Assembly: GCF_009707545.1 (NCBI RefSeq)
Contig: NZ_WLYK01000002.1
Coordinates: 308,087 to 372,086 of the forward strand
Origin: Nakamurella alba
GTDB lineage: Bacteria > Actinomycetota > Actinomycetes > Mycobacteriales > Nakamurellaceae
Reading direction: 5' to 3'
DNA length: 64,000 nucleotides
The first letter of the stretch is position 1; every line of letters begins with the position of its first letter. The notes beneath the pieces are model-generated. The model was not told where the DNA came from. It saw only the letters and a list, made by a program, of their open reading frames with translations, and did no database searches. Shown here one piece after another: positions 1-9,229 of the stretch. A program made the translations under genes and the position numbers.

Positions 1-40
1 CCGGCTCGATCCGGAAACGGGTGAGTTCGACGACGGTCAT
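1..40 (-). CDS. 5' end of an unidentified minus-strand gene (partial)
   Basis: An ATG at 40 on the minus strand opens a frame reading MTVVELTRFRIEP before the window ends. It is preceded by AAAGAGGGCCAG, a good Shine-Dalgarno sequence with GAGGG four bases from the ATG. The next ATG upstream (at 66) is blocked by a stop after nine codons, so 40 is the natural start. Thirteen codons are too few to name the family. A TATCAT sequence near 62-67 on the minus strand could be a -10 box, but no convincing -35 is seen. Confidence 0.45.
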   Translation of the reverse strand, partial: MTVVELTRFRIEP

Positions 41-226
41 CTGGCCCTCTTTCGGTCACCGACCATGATAGTCACTAATCTTGACCATTTCTACCCTGCG
101 GTGCCGGTCAGGGGTTGCAGGGGCGAACTCGGCGACTCCTGCCCCACCCGTCCCATTTCATGCCTGACATGCCATGCGGGCGAACATGATCCACGCGATG
201 ACGGGAGATGGGGGCAGAAACGAGAA

Positions 227-279
227 GCGTCCGTGGTGGTGACCACCCGTCGACGACGGGCGGCCACCACCACGGACGC
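227..279 (-). terminator. Hairpin terminator downstream of icd
   Basis: The arms 227-241 and 265-279 are perfect 15-base reverse complements. A smaller cccgtc/gacggg hairpin sits in the loop. The structure lies 24 bases past the icd stop. On the minus strand it is followed by TTCTCGTTTCTG, which is moderately T-rich, so it most likely terminates icd. The rest of 41-302 shows nothing else. Confidence 0.7.
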
Positions 280-302
280 AAGGGTCTCGCGGGTCCTGCG
301 GA

Positions 303-1517
303 TCAGGCCAGGCGGGCCTTCAGGTTGGTGTCCAGCGCGTCGAGGAAGTCCTCGGTGGTCTGCCACTCCTGGTCCGGGCCGACGAGCATGGCCAGGTCCT
401 TGGTCATCTTGCCGCTCTCGACGGTCTTGATGATGACGTCCTCGAGGGTCTCGGCGAAACCGGTGACCTCCGGCAGCGAGTCGAGCTTGCCGCGGTGCTT
501 CAGACCACCCGTCCACGCGTAGATCGACGCGATCGGGTTGGTGGAAGTCGGCTTGCCCGCCTGGTGCTGGCGGTAGTGCCGGGTCACGGTGCCGTGCGCC
601 GCCTCGGCCTCGACGACCGATCCGTCCGGGGTGGTCAGCACCGAGGTCATCAGGCCGAGCGAGCCGAAACCCTGTGCCACGGTGTCGGACTGGACGTCAC
701 CGTCGTAGTTCTTGCACGCCCAGACGTAGCCGCCCTCCCATTTCAGCGACGCGGCGACCATGTCGTCGATCAGCCGGTGCTCGTAGGTCAGGCCGGCCGC
801 GGCGTACTGGTCGGCGAACTCGGCGTCGAAGATCTCCTGGAACAGATCCTTGAACCGGCCGTCGTAGGCCTTGAGGATCGTGTTCTTGGTGGACAGGTAC
901 ACCGGGTAGTTCCGGGCCAGGCCGTAGTTCAGCGAGGCGCGGGCGAAGTCCTTGATCGAGCTGTCCAGGTTGTACATCGACAGCGAGACGCCGGCGCCCG
1001 GCGCCTGGAAGACCTCGTGCTCGATCGGCGCGGAGCCGTCCGACGGGGTGAAGGTGACGGTCAGCGTGCCGGCCCCGGGGAACTTGAAATCCGTTGCGCG
1101 GTACTGGTCGCCGTAGGCGTGACGGCCGACGATGATCGGCTTCGTCCAACCCGGCACCAGCCGCGGGATGTTGGAGATGATGATCGGCTCGCGGAAGATC
1201 ACGCCGCCGAGGATGTTGCGGATGGTGCCGTTGGGCGAGCGCCACATCTTCTTCAGGCCGAACTCCTCGACCCGCGCCTCGTCCGGGGTGATCGTCGCGC
1301 ACTTGACGCCGACACCGTGCTTCTTGATCGCATTGGCGGCGTCGACCGTGATCTGGTCCTCCGTCGCGTCCCGGCTCTCGATCCCCAGGTCGTAGTACTC
1401 CAGGTTCACGTCGAGGTACGGCAGGATCAGCTTGTCCTTGATGAACTGCCAGATGATCCTGGTCATCTCGTCGCCGTCGAGTTCGACGACGGTCCCGGTC
1501 ACCTTGATCTTCGTCAT
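303..1517 (-). CDS. icd: NADP-dependent isocitrate dehydrogenase
   Basis: This gene encodes a 404-residue cytosolic TCA-cycle enzyme that oxidatively decarboxylates isocitrate to 2-oxoglutarate with NADP+. The sequence is of the eukaryote-like homodimeric class: an LDGDEMTR motif at about 13-20, the substrate loop SPNGTIRN at about 94-101, and an intact C-terminal region. The length fits this class (about 400-410 residues). The ATG at 1517 gives MTKIKV and has AAAGG ten bases upstream; a start 17 codons further upstream would add unconserved sequence. The gene is monocistronic, with a hairpin terminator just downstream and a marR gene divergent. A perfect inverted repeat (1656-1683) lies 139 bases upstream and could control it. 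Confidence 0.96.
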   Translation of the reverse strand: MTKIKVTGTVVELDGDEMTRIIWQFIKDKLILPYLDVNLEYYDLGIESRDATEDQITVDAANAIKKHGVGVKCATITPDEARVEEFGLKKMWRSPNGTIRNILGGVIFREPIIISNIPRLVPGWTKPIIVGRHAYGDQYRATDFKFPGAGTLTVTFTPSDGSAPIEHEVFQAPGAGVSLSMYNLDSSIKDFARASLNYGLARNYPVYLSTKNTILKAYDGRFKDLFQEIFDAEFADQYAAAGLTYEHRLIDDMVAASLKWEGGYVWACKNYDGDVQSDTVAQGFGSLGLMTSVLTTPDGSVVEAEAAHGTVTRHYRQHQAGKPTSTNPIASIYAWTGGLKHRGKLDSLPEVTGFAETLEDVIIKTVESGKMTKDLAMLVGPDQEWQTTEDFLDALDTNLKARLA

Positions 1518-1655
1518 GGTCGGTCGGTGCGCCTTTCGGAGAAGTCGTGCGTCTGTGCAGCCCTGCACTGCCTGTACCGCCGGTGGTGCTGTCTCGCGCT
1601 GCAGCGGACCGCCGGCGGGCGGCCGTTGCCTGCCGGGCCCGGGTCGACGACCGGA

Positions 1656-1683
1656 GTCCAGCAGTACAAGCGTACTGCTGGAC
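1656..1683. promoter_or_regulatory. Perfect 12-4-12 inverted repeat between icd and marR
   Basis: The half-site GTCCAGCAGTAC and its exact reverse complement flank the tetranucleotide AAGC. The repeat sits in the 390-base gap between divergent icd and marR, 139 bases from the icd ATG and 224 from the marR ATG. No T-run follows on either strand, so an operator is likelier than a terminator. The adjacent MarR protein is the obvious candidate ligand, but that is inference. The rest of 1518-1907 holds no gene that I can support. Confidence 0.55.
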
Positions 1684-1907
1684 GCGGAGCGCTGCCGCCC
1701 GGCCCGGGTGCGTGCCCGGTCACCCTACGGCCGCACCGTCCCCGCGGATGCCCCGTTCCGCCCGGTCAGGGCGGTCGCGAGGGCACCGGCACCCGCCTGT
1801 AGATTCGGCCGATCACTCCCGGCCCCACGCCGCGACAGCGGTCGGGAGCGCACATGCAACGACCGACCCGGGCGACGGCGTCCGGGCTGACAGGCGGAGG
1901 GACCAGG

Positions 1908-2384
1908 ATGCCCGGCACACCCCGGATCGAGCCGGGAAAGATGACCGCCTGGGCGGCGTTCCTGCATGCCAACGCGCATGTGCTGCGGCGGCTCTCGGCC
2001 GAGCTGGAGGCCGCCGACCAGGTCCCGATGACCACCTACGACATCCTGGTCCAGCTCTCCGAGGCCGGCGGGTCGCTGCGGCTGCGGGACCTGCTGGACC
2101 GGCTCGTCGTGGTGTCCCAGCCCGGCCTGTCCCGGCGGGTGGAGCGGCTGGCCGCCGCCGGCCTGGTGGAGCGGCGTCCTGATCCCGAGGACGGTCGGGG
2201 TGTGATCGTCCGGCTCAGCCGCGCCGGGCGGGCCACCCTGCGGTCGGCCGCCGCGGTGCACATGACCGGCATCGCCCGCGAGTTCGCCGACCGGGTCAGC
2301 GACGAGGAGGCTGCGGTGTTCGCGCGGGTCTGCGCCCGATTGTCGGTCCCGCCCGGGCAGGAGGCCGCGCCGCCGGCGGTGTGA
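1908..2384 (+). CDS. MarR-family transcriptional regulator
   Basis: This 158-residue winged-helix protein has the typical MarR layout. An N-terminal dimerisation helix precedes a recognition region (LRLRDLLDRLVVVSQPGLSR, about 60-79), and then the wing segment RRPDPEDGRGVIVRLSRAGRA (given here as RRPDPEDGRG and VIVRLSRAGRA). The ATG at 1908 is chosen because GGAGG lies seven bases upstream; an earlier ATG at 1854 has no such site. It is transcribed divergently from icd and followed 176 bases later by a TIGR03083-family gene on the same strand. The inverted repeat at 1656-1683 may be its operator. The ligand is unknown; the family usually responds to phenolic or redox signals. Confidence 0.9.
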   Translation: MPGTPRIEPGKMTAWAAFLHANAHVLRRLSAELEAADQVPMTTYDILVQLSEAGGSLRLRDLLDRLVVVSQPGLSRRVERLAAAGLVERRPDPEDGRGVIVRLSRAGRATLRSAAAVHMTGIAREFADRVSDEEAAVFARVCARLSVPPGQEAAPPAV

Positions 2385-2560
2385 CCGACCGCCGTCGTCG
2401 CGTGGCCGGGCCGTGGTCCGGGGAGTCGCGCGGACCGTCCTGCCGCGCAGCGGGGTGAAAGACACCCGCGACCGCACGGGAGCTGCCGCCGTCGGACAAG
2501 ATGGAGGGACGAGCGGGGGCCGGTGCTCCTCGTCCGACCTGCCCGACCGAAAGGCTGACG

Positions 2561-3256
2561 GTGCTGCAGTCCGACCTGATCTACCTCGCCCAGTTCGAGG
2601 CGCTGTCGGTCTGGCTGGATGCGCTCGAACCGGGCGATCTGGAGCAGCCGAGCTCGCTGCCCGGCTGGTCCGTCGGCGAGCTGATCGCCCACCTGTGCGG
2701 GACCGCGGGGTCGATCTCCGCGCTCCGGCCGGTCGACATCCACGACGGCACAGAGCCTCTCACCGTGTCCGAGTACGTCGCGGGGTACCGGGCGTCGGCC
2801 GAGGACATCGCGGACCTGGCGCGGCAGATCGCCCAGGAGGAGTCCCTGCAGCCCGGTGTCGACATCCGCAAGACCCTGCACACCGCCCACCAGCAGGCCG
2901 TCGCCGCACTCGACCGGCTCGGCGGCGCGGATCTGGTCGTGGCCACCCGGCGGGGTCCGATGCTGTTGTCCTCGTTCCTGGACACCCGCGTGCTCGAGCT
3001 CGTGGTGCACTCGCTGGACCTGCACCGGTCGCTGCCCGGGCATCCCGCCCCACCGGTGCTGTCCTCCGCCTGGAGCCGGGTCCTCACCCTGCTCCGGGAG
3101 CTGCTCACCGAGCGCGCCGACGACCCGGCCGCGGCACTGGCCGCGGCATCGACCATGAGCCGGGACGAGTTCGTGGCGGCCGCCACCGGGCGCGCCGGGG
3201 ACGACCCGACCGACGACCGGCCGCTGGCACTGACCGCGCTGCTGCCCCTGCTCTGA
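2561..3256 (+). CDS. TIGR03083 / maleylpyruvate isomerase-like (DinB fold) protein
   Basis: This is a 231-residue member of the actinobacterial four-helix DinB-like superfamily that includes mycothiol-dependent maleylpyruvate isomerase. The hallmark SLPGWSVGELIAHL near the N-terminus carries the first metal-binding His, and a second His-rich helix (ELVVHSLDLHRSL) lies mid-protein. Start choice: a GTG at 2561 has AAAGG six bases upstream and gives a family-like N-terminus; an ATG at 2501 would add a 20-residue low-complexity extension. The substrate is unknown; mycothiol-linked thiol chemistry is an inference from the family. Its TGA stop lies inside the first unit of a tandem repeat (3248-3363). 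Confidence 0.85.
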   Translation: MLQSDLIYLAQFEALSVWLDALEPGDLEQPSSLPGWSVGELIAHLCGTAGSISALRPVDIHDGTEPLTVSEYVAGYRASAEDIADLARQIAQEESLQPGVDIRKTLHTAHQQAVAALDRLGGADLVVATRRGPMLLSSFLDTRVLELVVHSLDLHRSLPGHPAPPVLSSAWSRVLTLLRELLTERADDPAAALAAASTMSRDEFVAAATGRAGDDPTDDRPLALTALLPLL

Positions 3257-3363
3257 CGATTCCTGCTCTGACGTTCCCTGCTCTGACGTTCCTTGCTCTG
3301 ACGTTCCTTGCTCTGAACGTTCCATGCTCTGAACGTTCCTTGCTCTGAATGTTCCTTGCTCAG
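3248..3363. repeat. 15-16 bp tandem repeat bridging two convergent stop codons
   Basis: There are seven full units plus a partial one, of the form ctgctctgacgttcc (four of 15 bases, then three of 16 with an extra a). Unit 1 contains the TGA stop of the plus-strand TIGR03083 gene. The last partial unit, ttgctcag, contains the minus-strand stop (tca) of DUF3017. The array therefore fills the whole gap between convergent genes. There are no spacers of unique sequence, so it is not a CRISPR. Confidence 0.9.
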
Positions 3364-3623
3364 GGACGGGCCACCAGGAAGGTCATCAGCGCGGCCAGCG
3401 CCAGCGCGAAGACGACGTCGAAGGTCTTGCTGCGGATGGCCAGCACCCCGATCAGCTGCTCCGGCAGGACCAGCCGGAAGACCGCGGCCAACGCGGCGGC
3501 GCCGCCCAGGGTGGCGGCCCCGCGCCGCCAGTGATCGGTGGCGATCAGGGCGAGTCCGGCGGCGACGGCGAGCAGTACCAGGGTGATCGGCACCGCCCGC
3601 AGCAGGCGGCGGTCGGTGGTCAC
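3360..3623 (-). CDS. DUF3017 membrane protein
   Basis: This is an 87-residue protein with three predicted membrane segments (about 10-28, 35-53 and 66-84). The positively charged RLVLPEQLIGVLAIRSKTFD stretch between segments 2 and 3 is the conserved signature of DUF3017. In many actinobacteria this family sits directly after folD, as here: the gene starts 16 bases downstream of the folD stop and is surely co-transcribed. The function is unknown. The stop codon falls in the final unit of the 3248-3363 tandem repeat. Confidence 0.88.
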   Translation of the reverse strand: MTTDRRLLRAVPITLVLLAVAAGLALIATDHWRRGAATLGGAAALAAVFRLVLPEQLIGVLAIRSKTFDVVFALALAALMTFLVARP

Positions 3624-3639
3624 CGGATCACCGGGCCGG

Positions 3640-4503
3640 TCATTCGAGGGCCCCGGCGGCCCGGGCGGCGCGTTCTGCGGCCGCGACCACGTTGCTCAGC
3701 AGCATGGCCCGGGTCATCGGCCCGACGCCGCCGGGGTTCGGCGCGACGAATCCGGCGACCTGTGCCACGTCGGCGGCAACGTCACCGGCGATGCGGCCGT
3801 CGACCCGGCTGACGCCCACGTCGAGCACCGCCGCCCCTGGCTTGACCATGTCGGCGGTGACCAGGTCCGGCCGGCCGGCCGCGGCGATCACGATGTCGGC
3901 CCGGCGCACCTCGGCGGCCAGGTCCCGGGTCCCGGTGTGGCAGAGCACGGTCGTCGCGTTCTCCGACTTCCGGGTCAGCAGCAGCCCGAGGGGCCGGCCG
4001 ACGGTCAGCCCGCGGCCGATCACCACGGCCCGGGCGCCGTCGATCGGCACCTGGTACCGGCGGAGCAGTTCGATGATCCCGAGTGGGGTGCACGGCAGCG
4101 GTGCCTCGCGACCGAGGACCAGGGCACCCAGGTTCATCGGGTGCAGACCGTCCACGTCCTTGACCGGGTCGACCCGGGACAGCAACGCGTACTCGTCCAG
4201 GCCGGTGGGCTGCTGCACCAGGAACCCGGTGCAGGCCGGGTCGGCGTTGAGCTCGTCGATGACGGCCTCGGCCTGCGCCTGGGTGGCGCCGACCGGCAGC
4301 TCGCGCTGCACCGAGTGGATGCCGATCTGCGCGCAGTCCTTGTGCTTGGCCGCGACGTACCACCGGCTTCCGGGATCGTCACCCACGAGCAGGGTGCCCA
4401 GTCCCGGGCGGTGCCCGGCCGCGGTCAGCGCCGCGACCCGGTCCTGCAGTTCCGCCTTGATGGTCGCCAGGGTGGCCTTGCCGTCCAGGATCGTCGCCGT
4501 CAC
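3640..4503 (-). CDS. folD: Bifunctional methylenetetrahydrofolate dehydrogenase/cyclohydrolase
   Basis: This 287-residue cytosolic enzyme interconverts 5,10-methylene-THF, 5,10-methenyl-THF and 10-formyl-THF, supplying the formyl donor used by PurN and PurH encoded nearby. Visible features are the catalytic Tyr/Lys segment YVAAKHKDC, the DGLHP motif, the NADP loop [14 protein letters not shown], and the C-terminal [15 protein letters not shown]. Start choice: a GTG at 4503 gives [12 protein letters not shown], the usual FolD N-terminus, with GGCAGGA at proper distance. The ATG at 4512 lies within that Shine-Dalgarno stretch, so it is less likely. The DUF3017 gene follows in the same transcript. 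Confidence 0.96.
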   Translation of the reverse strand: MTATILDGKATLATIKAELQDRVAALTAAGHRPGLGTLLVGDDPGSRWYVAAKHKDCAQIGIHSVQRELPVGATQAQAEAVIDELNADPACTGFLVQQPTGLDEYALLSRVDPVKDVDGLHPMNLGALVLGREAPLPCTPLGIIELLRRYQVPIDGARAVVIGRGLTVGRPLGLLLTRKSENATTVLCHTGTRDLAAEVRRADIVIAAAGRPDLVTADMVKPGAAVLDVGVSRVDGRIAGDVAADVAQVAGFVAPNPGGVGPMTRAMLLSNVVAAAERAARAAGALE

Positions 4504-4734
4504 GACAGGCATCCTGCCAGGCCGCCGGGCCTCCGACCGCACTCGCGGGCGCGCGCGCCGGACGGCGCTGCCCGGCCGGTCCCGAAGGTGAACCGGGTCC
4601 GTCCGGACGGCTCACCGTGGTCGGTCCTGACGTCGGGGCCGTTCCCGCCGGGAGGGCGACTGTCGGACCTGCGCGGTAGAACCGGACCACCGGGTCACCG
4701 GATCCCGGGGATGGACGACGAAGGGGTGTCCGCC

Positions 4735-5283
4735 GTGAAGAGCTGGACCGAGGAACTGCTGCTGCAGGAGAGCTGGCACTGGGACGCGCAGCTGCGCCCA
4801 CGGCTGGAGGGTCTCACCGACGAGGAGTACCTGTGGGAACCGGTGCCGGGCAGCTGGAACCTGCGGCCGAGGGCCGAGTCCCGGACGTCCTGGGCCGTGG
4901 GCACCGGCACCCACCTGCTGGACTTCGAGATGCCCGAACCCGAGCCCCCGCCCGTCACCACCATCGCCTGGCGGCTGCTGCACGTCGTGGTGGGGGTGTT
5001 CGGCGAGCGGAACGCCCGGTACTTCGGCGGTCCGTCGATGTCGTACCGGGACTTCGACTACCCGGCCACGGCCGCCGGCGGTCTCGCGGCGTTGGACGCC
5101 GGCGAGGCGATCTGGCGGGCAGGGGTGGCTTCACTCGACGAGGCGGCCCTGGTGGAGAACTGCCGGGAGGAGGGCTTCGAGGAGGACTCGATGGCGGCGC
5201 TGGTGCTGCACATCCACCGCGAGATCATCCATCACGGCGCGGAGATCTGCCTGCTCCGCGACCTGTACGCCGCCCGCGGGTAG
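4735..5283 (+). CDS. DinB-superfamily protein
   Basis: This 182-residue protein has the DinB/YfiT four-helix fold. It carries an N-terminal ESWHWDAQL segment with a candidate metal-ligand His, the VPGSWNLRP turn, and the C-terminal HIHREIIHHGAEICLLRDLY helix with the paired His. A GTG at 4735 is preferred because GAAGGGG lies eight bases upstream; an in-frame ATG at 4711 lacks a convincing site. The family includes thiol-S-transferases and metal-dependent hydrolases, and no substrate can be assigned. Its 3' end overlaps the convergent pentapeptide gene by 59 bases. Confidence 0.85.
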   Translation: MKSWTEELLLQESWHWDAQLRPRLEGLTDEEYLWEPVPGSWNLRPRAESRTSWAVGTGTHLLDFEMPEPEPPPVTTIAWRLLHVVVGVFGERNARYFGGPSMSYRDFDYPATAAGGLAALDAGEAIWRAGVASLDEAALVENCREEGFEEDSMAALVLHIHREIIHHGAEICLLRDLYAARG

Positions 5284-5917
5284 CGCCGCCGTCGGCCGGA
5301 TCGGCGGGTTCCGGCGGGGTCAGCAGCAGACCGTGTGCCAGCGCGTAGAGGACCGCCTGCTCGGTGTCGACGATCGCACCGGTGAGCCGGGCGGAGGTCC
5401 ACAGCCCGGGGTCGATCCGGGCCCGCCGTAGATCCGCCCCGGTCAGGTCGGTGTCGGTGGTCCGGGCCCCGGTCAGGTCCGCGCCGGTCAGGTCGGCCTT
5501 CTTGAGCACCGTGCGGGTCAGGTTCGCCTCGCGCAGCCGCAGACCGGAGAGGTTCGCCCCGGCCAGCCGCTCCCCGGCCAGCGACACCAGGGTGAGATCG
5601 CAGTCCCGGATGGCGATCTCGTCGAGCCGGCAATCGGTGAAACTGCTGCCGGTGAATCGGCAGCCGGTCAGCCGGGCCCGGCGCCAGGAGGCCTTGTCGA
5701 AGGTGCAGGTGACCCAGGAGACGGAGGCGCTGACCGTGTCGTAGAGCTCGGTGCCGTCGAAACGACAGTCGGTGAACGACGCGCCCTGCAGCTCGGTGCC
5801 GGCCAGCGAGGCACCGGAGAAGTCGCACCGGGTGAAGGCGACGCCGGAGAATCCGGCGTCGCGCAGGTCGACCTCCGCGAAATCCTCGTCCGTGTAGTCG
5901 GTCTCGGTGAACTGCAT
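5225..5917 (-). CDS. Pentapeptide-repeat protein
   Basis: This 230-residue protein has about 25 A(D/N)LXX-type units from residue 15 to 170. One example is ADLTGADLTGARTTDTDLTG, which predicts a right-handed quadrilateral beta-helix. The C-terminal part (WTSARLTGAIVDTEQAVLYALAHGLLL) and a basic tail follow. The family includes DNA-mimic gyrase protectors (MfpA, Qnr, McbG), but most members have no known role. The gene starts 19 bases after purH and is probably read through from it. Its last 59 bases overlap the convergent dinB gene. Confidence 0.9.
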   Translation of the reverse strand: MQFTETDYTDEDFAEVDLRDAGFSGVAFTRCDFSGASLAGTELQGASFTDCRFDGTELYDTVSASVSWVTCTFDKASWRRARLTGCRFTGSSFTDCRLDEIAIRDCDLTLVSLAGERLAGANLSGLRLREANLTRTVLKKADLTGADLTGARTTDTDLTGADLRRARIDPGLWTSARLTGAIVDTEQAVLYALAHGLLLTPPEPADPADGGATRGRRTGRGAGRSPRRDG

Positions 5918-5936
5918 CGGAATCAGTGGAAATGAC

Positions 5937-7550
<1,614 letters not shown>

Positions 7551-7629
7551 GCCGTCGATCCCTTTCCTGCTCCACCTCGGGCCGGCTGCTGCCGGACCCG
7601 TGTCGTCGTCCTGCTGTTCCGCCCGGTGC

Positions 7630-8256
7630 TCACGCGGAGGTCCCGGCCGCGAGACGCCGGGGCGGAGTGGTCGAGAGGTCCCGGACCACCTCGACCAGCA
7701 GCCGTCGTTCGGCCACCTTGATGCGCTCGTGCAGTGACTCCACGTCGTCGCCGGGTTCGACCGGCACCGCCCGCTGGGCCAGGATCGCGCCGGTGTCCAC
7801 CCCGTCGTCGACGGTGAACACCGTGCACCCGGTGATCTTCACGCCGTGTGCCAGCGCGTCGGCCGGGGCGTGCATGCCCGGGAACGACGGCAGCAGGGAC
7901 GGGTGTGAGTTGACCACCGCGTCCGGGAACGACTGCAGGAAACCAGGTCCGAGCAGCTTCATGAACCCGGCCAGCACCACGAGGTCGGCACCGGCGTCGC
8001 GGCAGCGGCGGGCGAGCGCGGCATCCCAGGCCGCCCGGTCCGCGAAGTCCTTGAGGCGGTGCACGAACGTCGGCACGCCGTGCCGCTGTGCCCGCTCCAG
8101 CGCGGTCGCACCGGCGACGTCGCTGCCGACCACGACGAGCGCGTACGGGCGGGGCGCCGGGTCGTCGAGCAGCGCCTGCAGCAGGGTGCCGGATCCGGAG
8201 GCGAGCACCGCGACCCTGCGGGGCCCGGGCGTCGACGGGTCGGGCTGTGCTGGCAC
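7630..8256 (-). CDS. purN: Phosphoribosylglycinamide formyltransferase
   Basis: This 208-residue GAR transformylase uses 10-formyl-THF in the third step of purine synthesis. The motifs are [18 protein letters not shown] at the N-terminus, [12 protein letters not shown], the catalytic [12 protein letters not shown] (Asn and His) and the Asp in [11 protein letters not shown]. The frame stays open far upstream through a 14-base tandem repeat that would encode a Pro/Arg-rich tail, which is not conserved. A GTG at 8256 with GGAAGA about eight bases upstream gives a normal-length protein. The operon is purN-purH on the minus strand, directly after the perM locus as in mycobacteria, apart from the small inserted GNAT gene. 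Confidence 0.93.
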   Translation of the reverse strand: MPAQPDPSTPGPRRVAVLASGSGTLLQALLDDPAPRPYALVVVGSDVAGATALERAQRHGVPTFVHRLKDFADRAAWDAALARRCRDAGADLVVLAGFMKLLGPGFLQSFPDAVVNSHPSLLPSFPGMHAPADALAHGVKITGCTVFTVDDGVDTGAILAQRAVPVEPGDDVESLHERIKVAERRLLVEVVRDLSTTPPRRLAAGTSA

Positions 8257-8432
8257 TGGCGGTCTTCCGGTCGGCGGCGGCACCGGCCGAGTCGCCGGGC
8301 GTCCCGCGGTCGGCGGGGCGCCGTCCAGACTAGGGGTTGGCCGGGCCGGTGCTGCACCGCGCCCTCCGACCGGAGGCCGGGGCCGGTGTACGGCGGGTGG
8401 GACCGGGTCGGTTGCGGCCGACCGGGACTCGG

Positions 8433-8589
8433 CCGGGTGGGTGCGGCCGGGCGGTTGCGACGGGCAGTTGCGGTCGGGCGGTTGCGGCCGGGCGGTTGCG
8501 GTCGGGCGGTTGCGGTCCGGCGGGTGCGGCCGGGCGGTTGCGGTCGGCCGGGCGGTTGCGGCCGGGCGGTTGCGGTCGGCCGGTTGTGA
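8433..8589. repeat. 14-bp tandem repeat upstream of purN
   Basis: About eleven units of consensus ccgggcggttgcgg occur in near-perfect tandem, with one 4-base insertion at 8544-8547 and a diverged unit at 8516-8529. A further imperfect copy lies at 8407-8420. The period is not a multiple of three and no conserved protein covers the repeat, so it is non-coding. It occupies the 390-base gap (8257-8646) between divergent purN and the GNAT remnant, where the purN promoter must lie. Confidence 0.88.
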
Positions 8590-8646
8590 CGGGACGGTGG
8601 TGAAGGGACGGTTCGAGCGACCGGCTGCCGGGCCGACACTGGTGCG

Positions 8647-9086
8647 ATGCACATCCAGTACCGCACCGACGTCGACAGGCTCGGTCCGGCGGCCCTGACC
8701 GGGTTCTTCGTCGGCTGGCCGGCGCCGCCGTCCCCCGCCACCCTGCTCGAGGTGTTGCAAGGCAGCAGCCACCGGATCATCGCGGTGGCGGACGGACCTG
8801 GTGGTGCACGCGGAGCGGCTCCGCACCGGGTGCCGAACGGGTGGTCGGGTTCGTGACGGCGGTGAGTGACGGGGTGCTCGCCGCGTACCTGCCGCTGCTC
8901 GAGGTACTGCCGGAGTTCCAGGGACAGGGGATCGGCTCCGAGTTGGTGCGACGGATGCTCGACCTGCTCGGCGGTCTCTACATGGTCGATGTGGTCACCG
9001 ACCCGGATGTGGTGCCGTTCTACGAGCGATTCGGGATGGTGCCCGGCACCGCCCTCATGCTGCGGAGGCGGGACCTGCTGCGTTGA
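8647..9086 (+). pseudogene. Frameshifted GNAT N-acetyltransferase
   Basis: Two frames together make one normal small GNAT protein. The first (from the ATG at 8647) gives MHIQYRTDVDRLGPAALTGF and continues to IIAVADG, then ends at a stop at 8856. The second carries ERVVGFVTAVSDGVLAAYLP, then the acetyl-CoA loop QGQGIGSELVRRML, and PFYERFGMVPG, to 9086. The join must lie between about 8795 and 8835, where a single-base gain or loss would restore one reading frame of about 146 residues. Either the gene is decayed or the sequence has an indel error in this GC-rich stretch. Confidence 0.75.
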
Positions 9087-9229
9087 CCGCCGCGGGGCCG
9101 ACCCTGGTCCGGCACTGGTCGACACCGGCCGGCACCGGCCGACAGGGACCGACGGTGTCCGACAGGCATCGACAACAGCCGACATCGACCGGGACGTGAC
9201 CGCCCGTACCGGTACGAGGCCCGCACCGG

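Noticed and set aside
495..1802. Plus-strand frame opposite icd
   Set aside because: It is an antisense shadow of a clearly conserved isocitrate dehydrogenase and has no domain signature.
3248..3363. CRISPR array
   Set aside because: Units are contiguous without unique spacers and there are no cas genes in the window.
8433..8589. CRISPR array or coding Pro-rich extension of PurN
   Set aside because: There are no spacers, the period is 14, and the extension is not seen in the PurN family; the GTG at 8256 has a better site.
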